This document shows, piece by piece, positions 1-5,515 of a DNA stretch of 5,515 nt; position 1 is the stretch's first letter, and the number at the start of each line of letters is the position of its first letter. Below the pieces are notes generated by a model that was not told the DNA's origin, did not search any database, and was given only the letters and a program-made list of their open reading frames with translations. The position numbers and the translations under genes are program-made. This stretch comes from Burkholderiaceae bacterium (GTDB lineage: Bacteria > Pseudomonadota > Gammaproteobacteria > Burkholderiales > Burkholderiaceae_D), in NCBI GenBank assembly GCA_014379395.1, contig JACMLV010000566.1, forward strand, positions 1 through 5,515, read 5' to 3'.

Positions 1-1748
1 AGCGCGGCGCGCCAGTGCAGCAGCGCCTCGACCAGCTGCGCCAAGGAACCCGCCAGCGCGGCGTCCAGCCCGCCCACCTCGGCATACGGTTCGATGCCGT
101 TGAAGCTGGCGCCCGCGCCGCTGGCGTAGCCGAGCAGCATGCGCCGCACGCCGAAAATCCACGCGTTCTGTTCGCCCGCCGCGCCCAGGCCAAGCCCCTC
201 GCGATGCGCCTGGTCGAGGCCCCAGCGCACGCCGGCGCCCTCGATCCACGCGCCCAGCGTAAACAAGTCCTCCAGGTCGAGGCCGAAGCGCGCGGCCAGC
301 GCCGGCACGTCCAGCAGGTCGCGCACCTCGCTCTGGCGGCAGCGCTGCTGCGGCAGGCGCAGCAGCCATTCCAGCGCCACCAAGAGCGGATTGACGCTGC
401 GGTCCTTGACGTCGCCGATCTCGAACGGGATGAAGCGCGCACTGCCGCGCTTTTGCTGGGCGAAGACGGCGTGGATCGCGGCGGTGAAGGTGTCGATGTC
501 GGGCACCATCACCACCACGTCGCGCGGGCGCAGCGTCGGGTTCGCGCCGAACATCGCCAGCAGCTGGTCGTGCAGCACCTCGACCTCGCGCTGCACGCTG
601 TGGGCGACGTGGAATTCGATCGAGCGGTCCAGCGCCGCCGGCGCCGTGCGCGCGTGCTCGGCCAGCGGACGCAGGTCGCGGATCGCGCCCTGCACCTGCG
701 CCAGCAGGCTCGCCTCATCTCCCTCGTCGTCGCTGAACAAGTCGATGCGCAGATTGTCGGGCCGGCCGGCGGCGGCCGCCGCCACGTCGAACTCGTCGAG
801 CATGCGAATAAAATCGCGCCCCTGCCGGCCCCAGCTCGCCAAGAGCGGATGGCTGTGCGCGTGCAGCTCTTCGAGCGCGATGGCGCCCAGATCCTGCCCG
901 TTGCGCGCCGGCTGGCGCTGATGCGCGGCGCGCAGGAGGTCGCGCCCCTCGATGATGTCGCCCCAATAGAACTGGCACGGATTGGGCACCGCGACCAGCA
1001 CCTGGCTGTATTTGGAGAGCGCCGCCAGCGCCTGCAGGCTCTGGTACGGCAGCGCCGACACGCCGAACAGCACCACCCGCCGCGGCAGGCGCGCGCTCGG
1101 CTTCGCGCCGCTGTCGACCGCGCGCAGGAATTCGTCGTGCACGGTGACGCGGCCAAGGTCGCGCTGCGCCTCCGGCACGCTGGCGATCACGGCGCGCCAC
1201 AACTGCGCCTGCCACAACTGATCCGGCTTGAGCGCGAAGGCCTCGCCGCGCGCGGTGCGCAGCTGGTCGCGCCCGGCGGCCCAGTCGTCGAGCCAGTCGG
1301 CCCGATAAACCTGGTACTGGTCGAACAAGTCGGACAGCCGCTCGGCCAGTTGCAGGCGGCGCTCCGGATCGCCGTCGCCGAGGAAGTGGCGCAGCGGCGC
1401 GAAGGCCGGCCCGTCCAGCAGCGCCGGCAACAGCCGCATCAGGCGCCAGGTCAGCGGCGCCTTGTCGAAGGCGGAGCGGCCCGGCACCCGCTCGCGGCCC
1501 AGCATGGCGCGATAGGTGTCCCACAGAAAGCGCGCCGGCAGCGCCACGCGGGTCGCCGCGCACACGCCGATCTCCTCGGCCAGCGCGATCTTGAGCCACT
1601 CGGCCACGCCGTTCGACTGCACCAGGAAAATCTCCGATTCGAGCGGCCCGAGCGGATTGTTGCGCAGCCATTCGAAGACGGCGGCGCGCAACTGTTCCAA
1701 TTGATTGCCATGCAAGATCAGAAAACCGGGTGCGACGGTCGTTGTCAT
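1..1748 (-). CDS. recC: RecC, gamma subunit of exodeoxyribonuclease V (RecBCD), C-terminus cut off by the window edge
   Basis: RecC is the Chi-recognising subunit of the cytoplasmic RecBCD helicase-nuclease, which processes double-strand DNA ends for RecA loading. The frame is open from ATG at 1748 to the left edge, giving 582 residues; E. coli RecC is about 1120, so roughly the N-terminal half is present. Stretches that match RecC from memory are FLVQSNGVAEWL (about 41-52), SALPYQSLQALAALSKYSQ followed by NPCQFYWGDI (about 230-264), VVVMVPDIDTF (about 408-418), DLLDVPALAARFGL (about 474-487), RWGLD (about 507-511) and RMLLGYA (about 536-542). No frameshift or stop was seen. The start has a modest Shine-Dalgarno GGAA six to nine bases upstream (CGGAACAAC before ATG). 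A GATAAT at 1799-1804 could be a -10 element, but no good -35 accompanies it. recB and recD normally adjoin recC and should lie beyond position 1. Very sure of the family. Confidence 0.96.
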   Translation of the reverse strand, partial: MTTTVAPGFLILHGNQLEQLRAAVFEWLRNNPLGPLESEIFLVQSNGVAEWLKIALAEEIGVCAATRVALPARFLWDTYRAMLGRERVPGRSAFDKAPLTWRLMRLLPALLDGPAFAPLRHFLGDGDPERRLQLAERLSDLFDQYQVYRADWLDDWAAGRDQLRTARGEAFALKPDQLWQAQLWRAVIASVPEAQRDLGRVTVHDEFLRAVDSGAKPSARLPRRVVLFGVSALPYQSLQALAALSKYSQVLVAVPNPCQFYWGDIIEGRDLLRAAHQRQPARNGQDLGAIALEELHAHSHPLLASWGRQGRDFIRMLDEFDVAAAAAGRPDNLRIDLFSDDEGDEASLLAQVQGAIRDLRPLAEHARTAPAALDRSIEFHVAHSVQREVEVLHDQLLAMFGANPTLRPRDVVVMVPDIDTFTAAIHAVFAQQKRGSARFIPFEIGDVKDRSVNPLLVALEWLLRLPQQRCRQSEVRDLLDVPALAARFGLDLEDLFTLGAWIEGAGVRWGLDQAHREGLGLGAAGEQNAWIFGVRRMLLGYASGAGASFNGIEPYAEVGGLDAALAGSLAQLVEALLHWRAA

Positions 1749-2026
1749 GTTGTTCCGATGGATGAAAGAGCGGGCCGGGACGTTGCGCGCCAACGCCTAT
1801 TATCGCCGCTGACGCCCGTTTCGGGGGCTGGCGCGGCCATGAACGGGGGGCGCCATCGGCCATCGGAGGGCCTGCTGGCGCGGGACGGCGCCACCATCGA
1901 GACCATTCCGGACCAGCTCGCGCGCCGGCCCCGCGCCAAGGCCTGCTCGACGAGCCGGCCGGTTCGTGCCGGAAGCCCGGCATGCCACTGACGCCGTGCA
2001 CGATCTACAACGCCACGCAACGCCGC
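1749..2026. other. GC-rich intergenic stretch upstream of recC
   Basis: This is the leader side of recC. Several overlapping open frames cross it on both strands, but their predicted proteins are rich in Arg, Ala, Pro and Gly, lack any family resemblance and have no convincing ribosome binding site. That is the usual result of stop-poor GC-rich DNA. The recC promoter probably lies here, with GATAAT (minus strand, 1804-1799) as the best -10 candidate. No terminator for the minus-strand gene ending at 2027 was recognised. Confidence 0.5.
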
Positions 2027-2443
2027 TTAACCAAGATTGGACGGCGACTGACTCACATCCCTGCCACTTGCGTGGTCTGCCGACCAGATCCGGACAACTT
2101 TGCAGAGCACCGGGCAAGCCGCCACTTCCGCCGCACCCCGGATCGCGCCGGTGCCGAGTGAAAATTCCGGCTGCGCCATTTCTTGCATCGACGACGAGGC
2201 CGCCCCGACTTCGGCTGTCCGGGCTTCTTCGGCTTGGTCTATCGGCGCCTTGCTCAAAGAAAAACAGCCTCGATGAATGAGCGTCCCCAACATCGTCACA
2301 ACTTGACCAATGGATAGCATTCCTCTCGCCGCGCTTTCCTTGTCGCGAACGAGATCTTCGATTTTCGCATCGGCCATGACATTGATTGTCCCTTCCGAAG
2401 TCACATCGATTTCAGTTATGGCAGTCATCTTCTTCGCAATCAT
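2027..2443 (-). CDS. Hypothetical protein, 138 residues, unrecognised
   Basis: I do not recognise this protein. Starting at ATG 2443 it begins MIAKKMTAITEIDVTSEG and has 138 residues. This start is preferred over GTG at 2455 because GGGA (2453-2450) lies six bases before the ATG. The N-terminal 60 residues look like a real soluble protein: mixed charged and hydrophobic, including AKIEDLVRDKESAARGM and a short hydrophobic run IGQVVTMLGTLIH. The C-terminal part is rich in Ala, Gly and Ser with scattered Cys and looks less constrained, so it may be drifting or the product of an old frameshift. There is no signal peptide and no clear transmembrane helix. It is transcribed away from the PRC-barrel gene, sharing the AT-rich intergenic region 2444-2684, and a 7-bp-arm dyad lies just upstream. 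Codon choice is less GC-biased than in recC. It could still be a chance open frame. Confidence 0.5.
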   Translation of the reverse strand: MIAKKMTAITEIDVTSEGTINVMADAKIEDLVRDKESAARGMLSIGQVVTMLGTLIHRGCFSLSKAPIDQAEEARTAEVGAASSSMQEMAQPEFSLGTGAIRGAAEVAACPVLCKVVRIWSADHASGRDVSQSPSNLG

Positions 2444-2459
2444 AAAATATCCCACGCGA

Positions 2460-2484
2460 TTTCCCGTGCAATAGCCCGGGAAAA
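2460..2484. promoter_or_regulatory. Dyad TTTCCCG-N11-CGGGAAA upstream of the 138-residue gene
   Basis: This is a perfect 7-bp inverted repeat, arms 2460-2466 and 2478-2484, with an 11-base spacer. It ends 16 bases before the ATG at 2443 on the minus strand. It could be an operator for the divergent region or an RNA hairpin in the leader just upstream of the ribosome binding site. It has no T-run on either side that would suggest a terminator. Confidence 0.4.
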
Positions 2485-2648
2485 CAGGTGAAAATTACCG
2501 CACACAGAATCTATTATTCGATTCATATCGCCATAGATTGAACTCAAAAACTCGTCCCATATGTACGGAGCCGCACGCAACATATAAATTTGAAAATATT
2601 TGCCAGTCGCGAATTAAGTTCGTCTCCGAACATACGCCACGCGTTGAA

Positions 2649-2676
2649 AATAATATTCTGGTTTTTTCACTGGGAG
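2649..2676 (+). promoter_or_regulatory. Possible -10 and ribosome binding site of the PRC-barrel gene
   Basis: GGGAG at 2672-2676 lies eight bases before ATG 2685 and is a good ribosome binding site. Upstream, AATAAT/TAATAT (2649-2656) is a plausible -10 hexamer that would give a leader of about 20 bases. No clear -35 sits 16-18 bases further up. A short dyad GTTCG-TCTC-CGAAC (2618-2631) occupies that place and might bind an activator or repressor. The ribosome binding site is reliable; the promoter is a guess. Confidence 0.3.
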
Positions 2677-2684
2677 AATAAATT

Positions 2685-3095
2685 ATGAGTTATCTGGAAA
2701 ACGACACCTTCGGCATCTATAAATCCCACACAGGACCCGGCCCGTACCTCATGGGTGCCAAGACACTGATTGGCGAAGAGGTCATCAATCACGAATCGGA
2801 AGACTTGGGCTCCATTAAGGAGATCATGCTCGATATGCGCACCGGGAAAGTCGCCTACGCTGTCATGTCGTTCGGTGGATTCATGGGCGTGGGGGACAAA
2901 CTGTTTGCCGTGCCATGGACGGCGCTGACGCTTGACACGGTGAACAAACGCTTCGTGCTCAACGTCGAAATACCCCATCTCGTCAACGCGCCGGGCTTTG
3001 AGAAAGACGCGTGGCCGGACATGAACGATGCCGCATGGGTCAACGAATTGCATTCCTATTACGGCATCAAGGCGTATCAAAACGCGCCGCTTTAA
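2685..3095 (+). CDS. PRC-barrel domain protein, 136 residues
   Basis: This is a small soluble protein with a single PRC-barrel domain, the beta-barrel fold shared by the photosynthetic reaction centre H subunit and by RNA/ribosome-associated and stress proteins; the role of such stand-alone bacterial members is largely unknown. The domain spans about residues 25-95: AKTLIGEEVINHESEDLGSI starts the barrel with the typical G-x-x-V then D/E-x-x-x-G-x-I pattern, then IMLDMRTGKVAYAVMSFGGF (strands around 47-66), then GDKLFAVPWTAL (70-81), the usual closing segment of the family. The tail (about 96-136) is Trp- and Tyr-containing (WPDMNDAAWVNEL, SYYG) and could be a partner-binding extension. There is no signal peptide or membrane segment. 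The start has GGGAG eight bases upstream. The gene is followed on the same strand by a membrane miniprotein 143 bases away. A general stress or envelope role is common for neighbours of such genes but is not shown here. Confidence 0.9.
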   Translation: MSYLENDTFGIYKSHTGPGPYLMGAKTLIGEEVINHESEDLGSIKEIMLDMRTGKVAYAVMSFGGFMGVGDKLFAVPWTALTLDTVNKRFVLNVEIPHLVNAPGFEKDAWPDMNDAAWVNELHSYYGIKAYQNAPL

Positions 3096-3224
3096 TACCA
3101 ATAGCAATTCATATTTTTATTGAAGCGATTCGGCATGACATGGCGCGCGACCTTGATTTTTTGGCTGCCGCCATGAATGTTGACGCCGGCCCGATCCGCA
3201 GGCATGGATAGAATCGGCACAACC

Positions 3225-3231
3225 GGGAGGG
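3225..3231 (+). promoter_or_regulatory. Strong ribosome binding site (GGGAGGG) for the 19-residue miniprotein
   Basis: GGGAGGG lies seven bases before ATG 3239, ideal spacing and close to the anti-Shine-Dalgarno complement. It is the main reason to treat the very short frame that follows as translated. Confidence 0.65.
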
Positions 3232-3238
3232 AATTCAA

Positions 3239-3298
3239 ATGTATATAGGCGTCGGAACCATCGTACTGATCATTGTTCTGATTTTACTCTTCAGATAA
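3239..3298 (+). CDS. 19-residue single-helix membrane miniprotein
   Basis: The frame encodes MYIGVGTIVLIIVLILLFR and then TAA. Nearly the whole chain is one hydrophobic helix of about 15 residues (GTIVLIIVLILLF), with a small polar N-terminus and a C-terminal Arg, as expected of a minimal inner-membrane peptide. A strong ribosome binding site, GGGAGGG with a seven-base spacer, supports translation. It follows the PRC-barrel gene on the same strand with a 143-base gap and may share its transcript; a TAGAAT at 3209-3214 is too close to the ribosome binding site to be a comfortable separate promoter. Short hydrophobic peptides with a similar opening are found in Burkholderiales as unnamed proteins, but that is recalled and not tested. 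Alternatives are a type I toxin-like peptide or a small regulator of a membrane partner; nothing here decides between them. Confidence 0.6.
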   Translation: MYIGVGTIVLIIVLILLFR

Positions 3299-3407
3299 AG
3301 ATCGCCATGAAAAACGAGTGCCACACTCTTCATTGCAAGGTGCGGCCCTCGATCTTCCAACATCCCGATCTCGGCTTGCATTCGCTGTGCAAGAAGGATC
3401 GACGCCA

Positions 3408-3599
3408 TTACTTTTCAGTACCCGGCGCCTGATTGCGTTCTTGCCTGAATTGCTTCACGCAGCGCCATTGAACGGCGCACGCCCACGGGCGGCCGCCAAC
3501 GCCCTTGACACAATGAAGGAACCCCTCGGCGTCCTTTTCATTTTCAAAAACATACGTAATAGGTGAATACAACACCTCGTTCCCAGATCGACGAATCAT
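3408..3599 (-). CDS. Hypothetical protein, 63 residues, unrecognised
   Basis: This is a small, probably cytoplasmic protein whose family I do not recognise. It begins MIRRSGNEVLYSPITYVFEN and carries an acidic patch (ENEKDAEGF, about 19-27), a Gly/Trp/Cys-rich middle (GVGGRPWACAVQWRC, about 33-47) and a basic polar tail ending GTEK. Three Cys (30, 41, 47) could hint at metal or redox chemistry, but no standard zinc motif is present. The start is well fixed: GAGGAGG (3610-3604) ends four bases before the ATG, one of the best ribosome binding sites in the window. Upstream there is an extended -10 (TGCTAGACT, 3633-3625) overlapping a small dyad. It converges with the plus-strand miniprotein gene. 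The coding pattern (varied residues, no low-complexity bias) also argues that it is real. Confidence 0.62.
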   Translation of the reverse strand: MIRRSGNEVLYSPITYVFENEKDAEGFLHCVKGVGGRPWACAVQWRCVKQFRQERNQAPGTEK

Positions 3600-3610
3600 G
3601 AAGCCTCCTC

Positions 3611-3633
3611 ACTTTTGGCCGAAAAGTCTAGCA
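3611..3633 (-). promoter_or_regulatory. Candidate promoter -10 and overlapping dyad for the 63-residue gene
   Basis: On the minus strand TGCTAGACT (3633-3625) reads as an extended -10 element. It overlaps the dyad ACTTTT-N5-AAAAGT (arms 3611-3616 and 3622-3627), which runs directly into GAGGAGG, the ribosome binding site. A TTGACC at 3646-3641 is only ten bases from the -10, too close for a normal -35. The arrangement would suit a repressor that covers the transcription start, or a leader hairpin beside the ribosome binding site. The dyad is seen; the promoter is inferred. Confidence 0.35.
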
Positions 3634-3741
3634 CGGGAGAGGTCAAAAGCCGTGTTCTGTACGGCACGGTGCGCCACGCGCCCGACGCTCGCGTCAACGC
3701 ATAAACGGACGCCGGACCCGGCTGGGCAATCGCGGCGCAAA

Positions 3742-3771
3742 CGTGCGCCCTCGTCCGACCGCGGGCGCACG
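3742..3771 (-). terminator. GC-rich hairpin downstream of the lyase-family gene, probable terminator
   Basis: The arms CGTGCGCCC (3742-3750) and GGGCGCACG (3763-3771) pair perfectly over 9 bp with a 12-base loop. The hairpin starts 22 bases beyond the stop of the gene ending at 3794. On the minus strand it is followed only by a short TTT, so it is either a weak intrinsic terminator or a transcript-end stabilising hairpin. Its location is the main support. Confidence 0.5.
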
Positions 3772-3793
3772 CAGCAGAGTCGGAACGCGGCTG

Positions 3794-4648
3794 TTAATCC
3801 GTTGGCGCTTGATCCCGATGGCGCGCGAAGAACGCGCACAACTCGGCGTCCGGAATCTGCCCGCCGGCGTAATGGAACGTGCCGTCCAGCGCCATCTCCC
3901 GCGCCGCCTGCCGGATCAAGCCATAGGTCGCGCGCGCCAGGCTGCCGCCGATGGTGATGCGGCGCACGCCCAAGTCCTCCAGCTGGGCCACCGTCAGGCT
4001 CGCGCCCTTCAGCCCCATCACCACCGTCAGCGGGCCGTCGATCTCCCTGACCAGCTCGGCGATCACCTTCGGATCGGCCGCGCCCGGCACGAACAGGCAA
4101 TCGGCGCCCGCCTCCCGATACAGATTCGCGCGCCGCACCGCCTGCGCGAACGGCTGATCGAGGCCGGCCAGATAGCAATCGGTGCGCCCGGTCAGCATGA
4201 AGGGAATCCCGCTGTTATCCGCCGCAACGCGCGCCGCGCGGATTCTGTCGGCCGCCAGCGCGGCGTCGAACAGAGGCGCGGCGGCATCGCCCGTGAAGTC
4301 CTCGATATTGCCGCCGACCGCACCGGTGGCGATCGCCAGCGTGATGGTCTCGGCCACCTGCCCCGGCTCGACGCCGTAACCGGCTTCCAGATCGGCACTC
4401 ACCGGCACGACAACGGCGCGCACCACGCGCCCGATGGAATCGAGCATGTCCGCGCGCGACACCGCGCCGGCGTAGTCCGGCAAGCCGAGCGAAAAGGCGA
4501 TGCCCGCGCTGGTGGTGGCGATGGCCGGAAAGCCGTGCGAGGCGAGCATGCGCGCGCTGCCGCCATCCCACGCATTGGGCATCAGAAAGGTTTTCGCGGC
4601 CAGATGAAGGTCGCGCAGCAGTTGGCCGCGCGTTTGTTGCGTGTGCAT
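3794..4648 (-). CDS. Isocitrate lyase / phosphoenolpyruvate mutase family protein, 284 residues
   Basis: This is a cytoplasmic Mg-dependent TIM-barrel enzyme of the isocitrate lyase/PEP mutase superfamily, whose members make or break C-C or P-C bonds next to a carboxylate (PEP mutase, methylisocitrate lyase, oxaloacetate hydrolase and others). Visible family landmarks are NAWDGGSARM (25-34), TTSAGIAFSLGLPD (45-58), SADLEAGYG (84-92) with D86 and E88 as metal ligands, GGNIEDF (112-118) with E116, TGRTDCYL (153-160) with R155 at the substrate-Arg position, and ITIGGSLARATYG near 236-248. The long lyase signature KKCGH of true isocitrate and methylisocitrate lyases is absent, so substrate cannot be assigned; this subfamily is often annotated only by superfamily. 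The start is ATG 4648, preceded by GGGA; the open frame continues upstream to 4873, but that extension overlaps the MAPEG gene out of frame and is not family-like. It lies 20 bases after the MAPEG stop, so the two are probably one operon. Confidence 0.93.
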   Translation of the reverse strand: MHTQQTRGQLLRDLHLAAKTFLMPNAWDGGSARMLASHGFPAIATTSAGIAFSLGLPDYAGAVSRADMLDSIGRVVRAVVVPVSADLEAGYGVEPGQVAETITLAIATGAVGGNIEDFTGDAAAPLFDAALAADRIRAARVAADNSGIPFMLTGRTDCYLAGLDQPFAQAVRRANLYREAGADCLFVPGAADPKVIAELVREIDGPLTVVMGLKGASLTVAQLEDLGVRRITIGGSLARATYGLIRQAAREMALDGTFHYAGGQIPDAELCAFFARHRDQAPTD

Positions 4649-4668
4649 GAATATCCCGTCGTGAAATG

Positions 4669-5082
4669 TTAAGAAGCGAGGCCGAGCGACATCGCCGCGG
4701 CGATCCACAGCGCCAGCAAGCAGAAATTGCTGAGTGCGAAAAAAGCGAAGCGGTGCATCACGTTGTTGTAGGTGAGATGGACGAGGCTGTGCAGCATGCG
4801 CAGAACGACATACGCCCAGGCCAGCCAAACAGCCGTCCCCGACGCCGCATCGCCGACATAGAGCAGCAGGCAAACGACATAAAACAGGACCGGCAACTCC
4901 AGCAGATTCTGGTAATTGCGGTTCGCCAGCCGTGCCTTCATCGGCACCCGCTCGGATTCGCCGATCGCAAAATCAAACGGCGTCAACTCGCTTCTAAAAC
5001 GCGTCACGGCCAAACGCATCAACACCAGCAACGTCCACGCGGCGAGCGCGAAAACCGGGTAAAGAATGGCGGCGTCTTTCAT
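4669..5082 (-). CDS. MAPEG family integral membrane protein, 137 residues
   Basis: MAPEG proteins are small four-helix inner-membrane proteins; eukaryotic members are glutathione-dependent transferases and peroxidases, while the substrates of most bacterial ones are unknown. The length fits the family. Four hydrophobic segments are visible: about 6-26 (ILYPVFALAAWTLLVLMRLAV), 62-77 (ELPVLFYVVCLLLYVG), 83-102 (containing AVWLAWAYVVLRMLHSLV) and 113-134 (containing FALSNFCLLALWIAAAM). The hallmark between helices 1 and 2 is R55-N-Y-Q-N-L-L-E62, the conserved glutathione-binding-type R..N..E pattern, followed by HSLVHLTYNNVMHRF (98-112) between helices 3 and 4. The ATG at 5082 is preceded by CCGGAACGATC, a modest ribosome binding site. 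It is the first gene of a probable operon with the lyase-family enzyme. A glutathione role is inferred from the family, not demonstrated. Confidence 0.92.
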   Translation of the reverse strand: MKDAAILYPVFALAAWTLLVLMRLAVTRFRSELTPFDFAIGESERVPMKARLANRNYQNLLELPVLFYVVCLLLYVGDAASGTAVWLAWAYVVLRMLHSLVHLTYNNVMHRFAFFALSNFCLLALWIAAAMSLGLAS

Positions 5083-5300
5083 GATCGTTCCGGTGGACGG
5101 TGAAATAAGGTTAAAGCGAGGCGCAATCAGTTTGACATGCTGCCATAGGAAAATTGCAAAGGCAACTTCAACGATCTCGCATGCAGAGTACTGAATGACT
5201 GCGAAGATATCGGCGAACAGTGGCTCGCGGCAATAGTTTGGAATGTGTAAAAACAGCCATCAGACACGCTGACTTACCAAAAATCGGAACGGAGCGATAG

Positions 5301-5368
5301 CGGTCAATAGCGAAACTGCCGCTTTTGACCGGTTTCGCCCCATAGCTGACGGTGGTTTCGCGTCCCAT
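5301..5368. repeat. Cluster of short inverted and direct repeats
   Basis: CGGTCAA (5301-5307) pairs with TTGACCG (5325-5331), and CGAAAC (5311-5316) pairs with GTTTCG (5332-5337). GGTTTCGCCCCAT (5331-5343) is then nearly repeated directly as GGTTTCGCGTCCCAT (5354-5368). The overlapping symmetry is more than expected of plain spacer DNA and resembles an interspersed intergenic repeat, but only this copy is visible. Confidence 0.35.
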
Positions 5369-5386
5369 TGTCACCCTGAGAACCAC

Positions 5387-5410
5387 AGTTATTCGCATAT
5401 ATGAATAACT
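5387..5410. promoter_or_regulatory. Dyad AGTTATTC-N8-GAATAACT, probable operator
   Basis: This is a perfect 8-bp inverted repeat (arms 5387-5394 and 5403-5410) around the AT-rich centre GCATATAT. ATTC-N8-GAAT type symmetry in AT-rich DNA is typical of a dimeric helix-turn-helix regulator such as a LysR- or MarR-type protein. It lies about 300 bases upstream of the MAPEG start, so it may serve a gene beyond the right edge instead. There is no T-run pointing to a terminator. Confidence 0.45.
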
Positions 5411-5515
5411 TGTAGAATATTTCGAATCGCCTGATTAAACTCAAACCTTGGCCGCATGATTTAATATGGGCGGTGATTTATTGTAAAAATATTTCAACAT
5501 ACTCTCTCTAAGTTC

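Larger units (their letters stand above)
5083..5515. other. AT-richer non-coding region upstream of the MAPEG operon
   Basis: No convincing gene was found. A minus-strand frame at 5168-5398 has no ribosome binding site and no family resemblance. The region should carry the promoter of the MAPEG operon; the best weak match on the minus strand is TTGAAG (5171-5166) and TATGGC (5147-5142), 18 bases apart. It also holds a perfect dyad at 5387-5410 and a cluster of short repeats at 5301-5368. The last 100 bases are very AT-rich and may belong to the control region of a gene beyond the right edge. Confidence 0.45.

Noticed and set aside
15..1991. A 658-residue plus-strand open frame and several others opposite recC
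   Set aside because: They are antisense shadows of recC in stop-poor GC-rich DNA. The products are rich in Arg, Ala, Gln and His with no family features, whereas the minus-strand frame matches RecC throughout.
1966..2280. A 104-residue plus-strand frame opposite the 138-residue gene
   Set aside because: It is rich in Pro, Arg and Leu, has no ribosome binding site and bridges intergenic and antisense sequence.
3011..3211. A 66-residue plus-strand frame overlapping the end of the PRC-barrel gene
   Set aside because: It starts inside the recognised gene in another frame without its own ribosome binding site.
3307..3432. A 41-residue plus-strand frame (MKNECHTLHCKVRPS...) eight bases after the miniprotein stop
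   Set aside because: Only a weak AAAG precedes it, the product has no family features, and its end overlaps the better supported minus-strand 63-residue gene. It remains a low-probability gene.
3743..4672. Long plus-strand open frame opposite the lyase-family gene
   Set aside because: It is the antisense of a clearly recognised enzyme, with biased Arg/Ala/His composition and no ribosome binding site.
4649..4873. N-terminal extension of the lyase-family protein to an upstream start
   Set aside because: The added residues overlap the MAPEG gene in another frame and do not resemble the family; ATG 4648 has GGGA upstream and gives the usual length.
5168..5398. A 76-residue minus-strand open frame
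   Set aside because: It has no ribosome binding site, odd composition and runs through the repeat cluster; best read as non-coding.
5441..5500. A 19-residue minus-strand frame (MLKYFYNKSPPILNHAAKV) near the right edge
   Set aside because: It is preceded by a GAGAGAG run set too close to the ATG, has no membrane or domain signature and lies in very AT-rich DNA; it is probably chance.

Overview
The window looks like chromosomal DNA from a Gram-negative betaproteobacterium, most likely Burkholderiales and plausibly Oxalobacteraceae (Massilia/Janthinobacterium type). The genes at both ends are GC-rich with strong G/C bias at third codon positions, the RecC is of the RecBCD type, and a free-standing PRC-barrel protein and a MAPEG protein are present. 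The assignment to a group is inference from gene content and composition; no taxonomic marker gene is present.

Layout. Positions 1-1748 (minus strand) hold the N-terminal half of recC, which runs off the left edge; recB and recD are expected further left. Positions 1749-2026 are GC-rich leader sequence without a convincing gene. Positions about 2030-3600 form a compositionally different, more AT-rich island of small genes: a 138-residue hypothetical protein (minus), a PRC-barrel protein (plus, 2685-3095), a 19-residue single-helix membrane miniprotein too short for ordinary gene calling (plus, 3239-3298), and a 63-residue hypothetical protein with a near-perfect ribosome binding site (minus, 3408-3599). 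Two small dyads sit beside the starts of the minus-strand genes and could be operators.

Positions 3794-5082 (minus) are a probable two-gene operon: a four-helix MAPEG membrane protein followed after 20 bases by an isocitrate lyase/PEP mutase family enzyme. A 9-bp GC-rich hairpin just past the enzyme's stop is the likely transcript end. Positions 5083-5515 hold no convincing gene. They contain a perfect 8-bp-arm dyad with an AT-rich centre and a cluster of short direct and inverted repeats.

How the genes relate. RecC is a core recombination-repair subunit and is probably unrelated to the rest. The PRC-barrel gene and the miniprotein are on the same strand and may share a transcript. The MAPEG and lyase genes are probably co-transcribed, but no shared pathway can be read from the sequence. 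I found no phage, transposon, CRISPR or RNA gene. The least explained part is the small-gene island at 2030-3600.
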